This document shows positions 19,608 to 27,103 of a stretch of 39,326 bases of DNA, piece after piece. The DNA is taken from the NCBI GenBank assembly GCA_025963425.1, contig JAOPUQ010000313.1:1-39326 (forward strand), written 5' to 3'. Under the pieces are notes generated by a model. That model was given only the letters and a program-made list of their open reading frames with translations. It was not told where the DNA came from and did no database searches. Numbering within the stretch: position 1 is the first letter of the stretch; each line of letters begins with the position of its first letter. The DNA comes from Modestobacter sp. Its GTDB lineage: Bacteria; Actinomycetota; Actinomycetes; Mycobacteriales; Geodermatophilaceae. Both the position numbers and the translations under genes were made by a program.

Positions 19608-19918
19608 TGACAGCGAAGGACAGCGGCGGCGTACTGCCGTTCGTCACCGAGATCCTCGACGAGCTGACCGAGGACCTCGACGTCGGGGGCGTCGGCCCGG
19701 AGGACCTCCTGGCCGACCTCGGGCTGGAGTCGATCAGCCTGGTCTACCTCATCGCCGAGGTACAGCAGGAGTTCGGTCTCGGCGATCGGCTGCTGGACTC
19801 CCTGCGATGGCATCCGCCGACCGACGTCCGGGCGCTGACGGTGGGGCAATTCGCGGAGCGGACCGAACAGGTGATCGCCGCACCCGCTGCGGGCGTACCG
19901 GGGAGGGCTGCCTCATGA
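19604..19918 (+). CDS. Discrete acyl carrier protein
   Basis: ATG 19604 overlaps the synthase stop. LLADLGLESISLVYLIAEVQQEFGL carries the phosphopantetheine-site Ser. Confidence 0.85.
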   Translation: MMTAKDSGGVLPFVTEILDELTEDLDVGGVGPEDLLADLGLESISLVYLIAEVQQEFGLGDRLLDSLRWHPPTDVRALTVGQFAERTEQVIAAPAAGVPGRAAS

Positions 19919-21516
19919 GCCCCACGGAGTCGCGCGTGGTGCTGTTCGGCCTCGACGGCGCCGGATTCCCCATCCTGGACCCGATGCTGCGCGACGGCAC
20001 GATGCCGAACCTCGCCGCGGTCCTCGACGCCGGGGTCGCCGCTCCGCTGCGCTCGACGGAGCATCCGCTCAGCCCGCCAGCCTGGGCCTCGATCATGACC
20101 GGTCGTCCGCCGGGTGAGCACGGGATCTTCGACTTCGTCCGGCTGGACCACTCCGGGGGCACGCCGGCCTACACGCTCATCTCCTCGGCCGACCTGCGGG
20201 TGTCTACGGTGTTCGACATCGCCTCCCGGCACGGCCGACGGGTCACGGCGCTGAACTTCCCGTGCATGTTCCCTCCGCCGGCCCTCAACGGGTCGGTGGT
20301 CCCGGGGTACGTGCCCTGGTCCTATCTGGGTCGGGCCTGCCATCCCCGTGGCCTCTTCCGGACGCTGAAGGAGCAGGCGCGCATCGAGCCACGGAAGCTG
20401 GCCGTCGACTGGGAACTGGAGCGCACCGCGATCCAGGGACTGCCTGCCGACCAGCTGAGCCGCTGGGTACGGCTGCACGTGGAGCGCGAGGAGCAGTGGG
20501 GCCGGATCCTGCTGCACCTCATGCGCAGCGAGCCGAGCGACCTCACCGCGGTCGTGCTGGACGGCGTCGACCGCATCCAGCACCTGTGCCTGCACCTGCT
20601 CGTCGCCGAGCCCGAGGACCTCACGCCGGAGGAACGCGATGTCCGTTCCGCCTGCCGTGACTACTTCCGCGTGGCTGACGGCCTGCTGGGGGAGGTCCTG
20701 GCAGCGGCCGGCCCGGATGCGGACCTGCTCGTGGTGTCCGACCACGGTGCCCAGCTCGCGGGGGACCGGATCTTCTACGCCAACACGTGGCTGGCCCAGC
20801 ACGGCCTGCTGACCTGGCATGACGACGTGGCCGTCGACGACGCGAGCCGGGTCGCCATGAACGGCAACACCGAGTCCACACAGCTCTTCGACTGGGATCA
20901 CACGAGCGCCGCGGCGTTGACCTCCAGCAGCAACGCGATCGTGGTCCACCGAGCGACGCACCGCGGCCTGCCGGGCGTTCCGCCCGAGGAGTACGAGGCC
21001 TTCTGCCGGCGGCTGCGCGACGACCTCCTCACGGCCCGGGATCCCGCGACCGGCGAGCGCATCGTGGCGCGCGTCCTGTTGCGGGACGAGGCCTTCCCGG
21101 GTCCCGCGGCGGACGGCGCACCCGACCTGACGCTCGAGTTGCGCAGCCCCGGTTTCCTCTCGGTCCTGCGTGGGCCCGACGTCATGGCCGCGCGGGTCAG
21201 GCCCTACGGCACCCACCACCGGGACGGTGTCTTCATCGCGTACGGGCCGGGCATCGCGCCCGGAACCGTGCTCCGGCCGCTGTCCGTCGTCGACGTCGCG
21301 GCGACCGTCCTCCATCTCCTGGGCCTGCCGATCCCGGCCGGGGTGGCCGGCGAGCCTGCGGTGGACGGGATGCGTCCGGCGGTGCGGGCCCCACGGCCGG
21401 ACGAGGAGCAAAGAGCCGACGTGTTCACCGCGGTGGGGGTTCCGCCCAAGGGGCTGGACGCCGCGGGGGAGGCGGAGATCGTGTCGCGGCTCCGCTCCCT
21501 GGGCTACCTGGAGTGA
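19915..21516 (+). CDS. Alkaline phosphatase superfamily type I phosphodiesterase (second copy in the locus)
   Basis: VVLFGLDGAGFPILDPML, SPPAWASIMTGRPPGEHGIFDFV, LLVVSDHGAQ, THHRDGVFIAYGPGI. ATGA overlap with the ACP gene. Confidence 0.88.
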   Translation: MSPTESRVVLFGLDGAGFPILDPMLRDGTMPNLAAVLDAGVAAPLRSTEHPLSPPAWASIMTGRPPGEHGIFDFVRLDHSGGTPAYTLISSADLRVSTVFDIASRHGRRVTALNFPCMFPPPALNGSVVPGYVPWSYLGRACHPRGLFRTLKEQARIEPRKLAVDWELERTAIQGLPADQLSRWVRLHVEREEQWGRILLHLMRSEPSDLTAVVLDGVDRIQHLCLHLLVAEPEDLTPEERDVRSACRDYFRVADGLLGEVLAAAGPDADLLVVSDHGAQLAGDRIFYANTWLAQHGLLTWHDDVAVDDASRVAMNGNTESTQLFDWDHTSAAALTSSSNAIVVHRATHRGLPGVPPEEYEAFCRRLRDDLLTARDPATGERIVARVLLRDEAFPGPAADGAPDLTLELRSPGFLSVLRGPDVMAARVRPYGTHHRDGVFIAYGPGIAPGTVLRPLSVVDVAATVLHLLGLPIPAGVAGEPAVDGMRPAVRAPRPDEEQRADVFTAVGVPPKGLDAAGEAEIVSRLRSLGYLE

Positions 21517-21524
21517 GCGGCGGT

Positions 21525-21547
21525 GGGGGCACTGAGCGGGTGCCCCC
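21525..21547 (+). terminator. Candidate GC-rich hairpin terminator after the synthase/phosphodiesterase unit
   Basis: GGGGGCAC-TGAGCGG-GTGCCCCC perfect 8-bp stem 8 nt after the stop. No U tract, as is common in actinobacteria. Confidence 0.5.
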
Positions 21548-21606
21548 CCGCGGCGGCGACATACCCCGGTGATGCTCCGCCGGTGCCATGAGTGGGGAGG
21601 GCAGGC

Positions 21607-22647
21607 ATGAGGACCGAACCACCCGCCGCCACCCCCGAGCCGGTGTTCGTCCTGGGACCGGGCCGGTCGTTCACATCCGTCGTCTCGACCTGTCTGGGCC
21701 AGCACCCCCAGCTCTACGGGCTGCCGGAGACCAACCTCTTCCTGTCGAACACGATGTGGGACTGGTGGCAGCGGCAGGGGGCGGGACGGGCACCCGACGC
21801 CCACGGACTGCTCCGCACCGTGGCCGAGGTTGTGTACGGCGAGCAGTCCGCGCGCACCGTCATGCTCGCTCGGCTGTGGATCCGTCGCCGACTGGCACAG
21901 ACGCCATCGGAGGTCCTGCGAGAGATCGCGGGGTCGGTGCATCCACGGCGTCTCGTGGAGAAGAGCCCGAGGACATCGGCTCACCCACGGCGTCTCGAAG
22001 CCCTCGATCTGGCCTTTCCCCGCGCGTCCTTCATCCACGTGGTGCGCTCGCCGATCGAGCAGACCCGGTCGATCGTGGCTTTCGCGGCCGAGGTGGGCGT
22101 GCCCCGGGAGAGCCTCGCCGGGTGGCTGGCAGCGGGAGGCGACCCCTACGCGCGGTGGTATCAGTTCAACTCGAACATCCTCTCCTTCCTGGAGACGGTG
22201 CCTGAGCAGCGGTGGGTGCGGGTACGGGGAGAGGACATCCTCCGGAACCCGGCACGCAGCCTCGCCGCCCTCGCCGACCGGCTGTGTCTTCGTGCCGACG
22301 CGGAGGCGGTCGAGGAGATGCTGCACCCGGAGCGGTCCCCGTTCGCCCGGTTCGGCCCGCCCGGGGCAGAAATGGGCAACGACCCGCACTTCCTGCATGA
22401 CCCGCGGCTGCGGACCGCGCCGGGCGCGCCGGCGGATCGGTCGGGAGATTTCACGATCGGGCCGCCGCCGGAGGAGGTCAGCCGGCTCGCGGTCGAGCTC
22501 GGCTACCCGGTTGCATGGATGAGCGATGCGGTGCAGATCCCGCTGCCGCCGGTACTCGGACGCCCGGGGCTGGAGCGTTCCGGGCGCTCCGCGGGAGTGT
22601 CGGGACCTACTGGTGACGGCCTGGTGATGGACGCCCTGCGAGGGTGA
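21607..22647 (+). CDS. PAPS-dependent sulfotransferase family protein
   Basis: N-terminal 5'-PSB-like VFVLGPGRSFTSVVSTCLGQHPQLYGLPETNLF and 3'-PB-like FIHVVRSPIEQTRSIVAF. ATG with GGGGAGGG upstream. Confidence 0.78.
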   Translation: MRTEPPAATPEPVFVLGPGRSFTSVVSTCLGQHPQLYGLPETNLFLSNTMWDWWQRQGAGRAPDAHGLLRTVAEVVYGEQSARTVMLARLWIRRRLAQTPSEVLREIAGSVHPRRLVEKSPRTSAHPRRLEALDLAFPRASFIHVVRSPIEQTRSIVAFAAEVGVPRESLAGWLAAGGDPYARWYQFNSNILSFLETVPEQRWVRVRGEDILRNPARSLAALADRLCLRADAEAVEEMLHPERSPFARFGPPGAEMGNDPHFLHDPRLRTAPGAPADRSGDFTIGPPPEEVSRLAVELGYPVAWMSDAVQIPLPPVLGRPGLERSGRSAGVSGPTGDGLVMDALRG

Positions 22648-22705
22648 GCGCCGCACTCTGGACGTCGGCTCGCGATATCGACGCCTTCATGGGGGAGGAC
22701 CGGCG

Positions 22706-23554
22706 GTGGCTGTCCATTCGGTCACGATCCTGACGGATTCGTCCGAGCGGGTGACCTCGCTGCGCCGCATGCGGCTCGACCTCCACGAGCGTGCGGTTCG
22801 CCGGCGGCCGGACAGCCTGGAGTACGCCCTGCCCGGGGTGCTCGCCGACCAGCAGATCGCGCGGTCGCGTTCGGCCGGCTGTCGGGTGGTCGTCCACGCG
22901 GGCGCGGAGCAGTGGGCCGTCGATCGTTGGGCCGAGGTCGCTCCGGAGACGAACCGATTCGCCGGCGGTGATCGGGAGTCCCGGGCGGAGCGTCGTGAAC
23001 AGACGGGGCGCCGGTCGTCCCCAGTGCCGACAGGAGTGCGAGATGACAACACCACCTTCGGGTCCCCAGGGTTTTCTCCAGCCGGGGCGCGGTCAGCGGT
23101 CTGGATGTGCGGGCTGTGCCCAAGCGGAGGAGGAGACGGATCTCAGGTTCGCGGTCACCAACCTGTCGCGGAAGTACACGGAGTTCGCCGAGGTGGTGGG
23201 CCGGTACATGTCCGAGGCAGGCATGGAACGGGTCGCCCGCAATGCCCACGCGGTCTCCCTCGCCGAGCGACTGGCCCGCATCGTCGGCGGGGTGGAGACC
23301 CCGGTGGGGAAGTACCCGGACTGCGCCCTGATCGGGCAGCGGAACCGGAACGGAACGCTGGACTGGTTCTGCACCGGCGTCCTGGTGCACCCACGCGTGG
23401 TCCTGACGGCCGGGCACTGCCAGGATCCGCAGTCCCCGATCAACGTCGTGGCCCTGAAAGCCGTGGACCTGCAGCACCTCCAGGATGCCGAGCTCATCGG
23501 GGTCCGGCGGGTCAGGGTCAACCCGAACTACCGCCCACGGGTCGCCGGCAATGA
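22706..23554 (+). pseudogene. ORF coding-like only to about 22990-23040, then running out of frame into the S1 protease gene; possible prodomain remnant
   Basis: GTG 22706 with GGGGGAGG upstream. Codons have strong G/C third positions for the first ~95 codons (VAVHSVTILTDSSERVTSLRRMRLDLHERAVRRRPDSLEYALPGVLADQQIARSRSAGCRVVVHAGAEQWAVDRWAEV), then unnatural Gly/Arg/Pro-rich sequence. Confidence 0.35.
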
Positions 23555-24017
23555 CATCACCGTGCTCATCCTGCGCGGCGCTGCGACGGTCGACCCGATC
23601 CCGATCGTCCAGCCGGAGGACTTCGCCGCGGTCCACCGGACCTTGCTGGTCGGATTCGGCAACAACGACCCCAAGAGCACCAAGGGCTTCGGCAGACAGC
23701 GTGAGGTCACCGTTGACATCACCAACGTCCGGCTCAGCGCCGGCGACGACCTGGACGATGCCGAGCAGTCGCTCGGGTTCGAGTCCGATCTGGAGTTCAC
23801 CGCCGGCGGACACGGTTTCGACTCCTGCAACGGGGACAGTGGCGGGCCCGCGTACCTCGAGGTCGATGGGGTGCGCAAGGTCGCCGGACTGACCTCCCGG
23901 GGCACCGAGGGCTTCGCCCACCCCTGCGGCGACGGCGGCATCTACACCCGGCTCGACGCCCAGCGGCCGTTCATCAACCGGGTGCTGCAGGACGCTGGTG
24001 TCCACGACGAACTGTGA
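23043..24017 (+). CDS. Trypsin-like S1 serine protease zymogen without obvious signal peptide
   Basis: LARIVGGVE activation site, VVLTAGHC (His), NDITVLIL (Asp), FDSCNGDSGGP (Ser, Asp at the 189-equivalent position). Confidence 0.9.
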   Translation: MTTPPSGPQGFLQPGRGQRSGCAGCAQAEEETDLRFAVTNLSRKYTEFAEVVGRYMSEAGMERVARNAHAVSLAERLARIVGGVETPVGKYPDCALIGQRNRNGTLDWFCTGVLVHPRVVLTAGHCQDPQSPINVVALKAVDLQHLQDAELIGVRRVRVNPNYRPRVAGNDITVLILRGAATVDPIPIVQPEDFAAVHRTLLVGFGNNDPKSTKGFGRQREVTVDITNVRLSAGDDLDDAEQSLGFESDLEFTAGGHGFDSCNGDSGGPAYLEVDGVRKVAGLTSRGTEGFAHPCGDGGIYTRLDAQRPFINRVLQDAGVHDEL

Positions 24018-25152
24018 CGCCTTCTCCTCCGCCGGCCTGGGCGCCGACGCGGTCAACCGGCTCGGCTTCCGGCTGCTCGACGAACTACGGGCCGAGCCGT
24101 CCCGGAACGTGCTGTTGTCACCGTGCTCGCTCGCCTTCTGCCTCGCCATCGCGGTCAACGGCGCCACCGGCCGGACCAGAGCGGAGCTGGCCGGAGCGCT
24201 GGACGCGGAGGCGCTCACCGACGAGGAGGTGAACCGCCGCTTCCGGGACCTGCGCGTGCTGGTGGAGGAGCCTGGCGGGGGGCTCGACGTGGACCTGGCC
24301 AACGCGGTCTGGGGTCCTCCGGGGGCGGCCTTCGACGCGGACTTCGTACGCCGGGTACAGGAGTTCTACGCCGCCGAGGCCCGCATCCTGGACCAGGCCG
24401 GCTCCGCCTCGGCCGACACCGTCAACCGCTGGGTGAGCGACCGGACGAAAGGCCGGATCACCACGTTGGTCGGCGCCGGCGACCTGGCCGGCGGCCTGGG
24501 CTGCGTCCTCACCAATGCCGTGTACTTCAAGGGACCATGGGCTGCGCCGTTCGATCCAGGAAGCACCCGGCCAGGGCCGTTCACGCTGCCCGACGGTCGA
24601 CGCACGATCATCGACATGATGACCCTGTCGGGTCGCCACTCCTACCTGGCAACCGACGACTTCCAGGCCGTCGCCCTGGACTACGCGGACGGGAACGTGA
24701 GCGCGTACGTCGTGCTGCCGGACCCGGGCGTCACGCTGGACCTCTCCCGGTGGGATGAGTGGCTGCCGAACTTCCAGAGCGCCCAGGTGGCGCTGACGCT
24801 GCCCCGGTTCTCCGTGGCCAGCGAGCTCGACCTGGTGCAGCCGCTGTCCGGGCTGGGGATCCGCGCCGCCTTCGGGCCGGGAGCGGATTTCAGCCGTATG
24901 GGGGTGACCGGCGCGGTGATCTCCGCGTTACGGCATGCCGCGCGCCTCGACGTGAGCGAGGAGGGCACCGAGGCGGCCGCGAGCACCGCTGTCGTGATGA
25001 CCCGGAGCCTGCCGAGGGTCGCATCGATGGTCGTGGACCGCCCCTTCTTCCTTGCCGTCGTGGACCGGCGCAGTGGCCTGCTGCTGTTCCTCGGACGGAT
25101 CTCCGAACCCGAGCCCGTGCCCGGGGGGACTGCCGGTGGCGTGGCCGGATGA
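23998..25152 (+). CDS. Serpin (inhibitory-type hinge)
   Basis: [50 protein letters not shown], hinge/RCL [52 protein letters not shown]. GTG start overlaps the protease stop by 20 nt. Confidence 0.92.
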   Translation: [384 protein letters not shown]

Positions 25153-25289
25153 GCACCGGACCCGCGATCCCCCTGCCGCCGCGGTCACGTGAGCGTGACG
25201 CAACGCGAGGAGCCTCCGCAGGTGCTGGCTCGTCGGCGACACGATCGGCGCCACCCCGTGGCCGCACCAGGAAGGGGTCGCAGGCATGA
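25149..25289 (+). CDS. Possible 46-aa Arg/Ser-rich peptide ORF
   Basis: ATGA overlap with serpin stop: MSTGPAIPLPPRSRERDATRGASAGAGSSATRSAPPRGRTRKGSQA. No homology recognised. Confidence 0.3.
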   Translation: MSTGPAIPLPPRSRERDATRGASAGAGSSATRSAPPRGRTRKGSQA

Positions 25290-25384
25290 GGACCTATCCA
25301 TGGCAGCGGCAGGAGGCGGGACGCGCAGCCCCTGACGTCGGACCTCAGGAGTCCCCCCCGGTTGCGCCGCACCATGCCTCGTAG
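25286..25384 (+). CDS. Possible 32-aa peptide ORF
   Basis: ATGA overlap with the preceding small ORF and AGGAAGGGG upstream: MRTYPWQRQEAGRAAPDVGPQESPPVAPHHAS. Overlaps the start of the next CDS. Confidence 0.3.
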   Translation: MRTYPWQRQEAGRAAPDVGPQESPPVAPHHAS

Positions 25385-26675
25385 CGTGCGGGGCGTGGAG
25401 GCGTTCCCTGTCTTCCAGGTCGCCGAGCGGGGGCTCCCGATGGCGCATGGTGACGTGCGGATGTCCGACAACATCCACCTGCCCGCGCCCTCCGTGGCCC
25501 CGTCCTTGCGCTGGCACGATGCGGGCCCCAGCGGCTCTGGAGGTGGTATCGGGGCCACGTCGAACGGGAAGATCATCGCGTGCACCTATCTCGGTGCTCG
25601 CGGCGACAATCTGGTGGTCTACGGCGCACGTGGCGAGCGTCTCTGGACATCCGGGGACCTTCTCGATGCCGCATCCCCCGCTTCGGTCCCACTTCTCGAC
25701 GAGGAGGGCGGCGTCATCGCGGCAGACGACAGGTCCGTCGTCCGCTTCGGTCCGGGAGGTGATGTCCGCTGGAACACGTCCACCCCCGGCGGCGTGTGCA
25801 TCAGTCCCGTCATCACCGACTCGGGGATCGTCGTCCTGGCCACCCTGGGTGGCCCTGTCTCTGCCTTCGACAGCCGAGACGGCCAACTCGTCGGATCCCT
25901 CCGTCTCCCCGCGGATTCAGACGGGGGCCGGTTCTTCGACACCGTCAACACTCCCTGCGTGCGGGGCAACCGCATCTACATCTCCGCTCAGCTGACCGAC
26001 GGGAGGGAGGAGTCACCCGCCCACGTGGGAGAACTGATCGCCGTGGACGTCGATCCGAGCGGGAGCGAGCCGCTGACGGTGGCCTGGCGCTTCCCGTTCG
26101 GCTCACCCAGCGGCGGGAGCCCGCTCCGGATCGGGGACACCATCTACTTCGACGGGAACAGGGACCATCCGGGGCAGGTGCCGATCCAGCCGGAGCTGTT
26201 CGCGGTGAAGGACGATGGGACCGGTCCCGAGTTGCTGTGGAAGCACCCGATGAGGAATCTCGTCGTCGCGTCGGCTGCGGAGGATCCCCGGGGCGGGCTG
26301 TGGACCTATGCCGCAGGCGACAGTCATCTGTTGCGCTTGGATCCGGACACGGGAGAAGAACTGCAGGACATCGACCTGGACCCGCTCGTCGACGAGCCGG
26401 GTGTCCACGTGCCCGCCTCGTGCATGAGCATCGCCGAAACGGCGGAACGGCCCGTCATGTTGGTTGCGGCGACCGCCCCGCTGACTGAAGGCTCCAGCTG
26501 GGTGACGGCCATCGACCTGATGGACATGACGCTGGTCTGGAAGTGGAAGATCGCAGACTCCCTGGCCGTGGACTGGACCAGCGGCCAGTTTCCCGTCGTC
26601 CTGGATGAGGCGGAAAGGCCGTGCGTGGTCTTCACCACGCACCAGAGTGGCGCGTACGTGGTGGGCGCCCCATAG
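25374..26675 (+). CDS. PQQ-like/BamB-like beta-propeller protein
   Basis: Repeated GxxxAxD/LxWxxx blade patterns (GERLWTSGDL, GDVRWNTSTPGG, LVAFD-like VSAFDSRDGQLVGS, LTVAWRFPFGS, LLRLDPDTGEELQDI, MTLVWKWKI). Start could be TTG 25362, ATG 25374 or ATG 25440. Confidence 0.75.
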   Translation: MPRSVRGVEAFPVFQVAERGLPMAHGDVRMSDNIHLPAPSVAPSLRWHDAGPSGSGGGIGATSNGKIIACTYLGARGDNLVVYGARGERLWTSGDLLDAASPASVPLLDEEGGVIAADDRSVVRFGPGGDVRWNTSTPGGVCISPVITDSGIVVLATLGGPVSAFDSRDGQLVGSLRLPADSDGGRFFDTVNTPCVRGNRIYISAQLTDGREESPAHVGELIAVDVDPSGSEPLTVAWRFPFGSPSGGSPLRIGDTIYFDGNRDHPGQVPIQPELFAVKDDGTGPELLWKHPMRNLVVASAAEDPRGGLWTYAAGDSHLLRLDPDTGEELQDIDLDPLVDEPGVHVPASCMSIAETAERPVMLVAATAPLTEGSSWVTAIDLMDMTLVWKWKIADSLAVDWTSGQFPVVLDEAERPCVVFTTHQSGAYVVGAP

Positions 26676-26781
26676 CAGGTGGTTGGCTGCCTGCCGGCGC
26701 GGTTCACGTGACCGGGTCGGCGCACCGTCGGCCGGGGTGTCGCGGCCCACCTGCGTGCGTGCTGGGCCGGAGTCCGCCGTG

Positions 26782-26877
26782 CAGCTGGTGGTCGACCATG
26801 TGTTCGTCCTCGCCTTCGTGGCCCGGCGCCGCGGGCTGTTGCTGTTCCTGGGGCGGATCGCCGACCCCGACCTCGCG
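26782..26877 (+). pseudogene. Remnant of a serpin C-terminus
   Basis: [32 protein letters not shown] aligns without gaps to the intact serpin end [30 protein letters not shown] (19 of 30 identical by eye). No serpin body upstream. Confidence 0.75.
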
Positions 26878-26956
26878 CCCGCCCGGTGCCGCGCCCGTCA
26901 CGTGTTCGTGACGTCGGCCGAGGAACTTGTTGCCGACGACCAGGAAGGGACGACGC

Positions 26957-27100
26957 ATGGTGTCTGAGAGTGTCGGCACACCTCGTCGGGCGGCTCCGGG
27001 AGCTGTTCTCGGCACGACCGTGACCTCATTGCTGCAGTCAGCTCCCGGCCGCGACGTCACGACGCCGTGGTGGCGTGCGCCGGACAGCAGCCGGGAGTGA
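26957..27100 (+). CDS. Possible 47-aa peptide ORF just before the hydrolase gene
   Basis: AGGAAGGGA about 7 nt before ATG 26957; stop 3 nt before the hydrolase ATG. MVSESVGTPRRAAPGAVLGTTVTSLLQSAPGRDVTTPWWRAPDSSRE. Confidence 0.4.
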   Translation: MVSESVGTPRRAAPGAVLGTTVTSLLQSAPGRDVTTPWWRAPDSSRE

Positions 27101-27103
27101 GCG

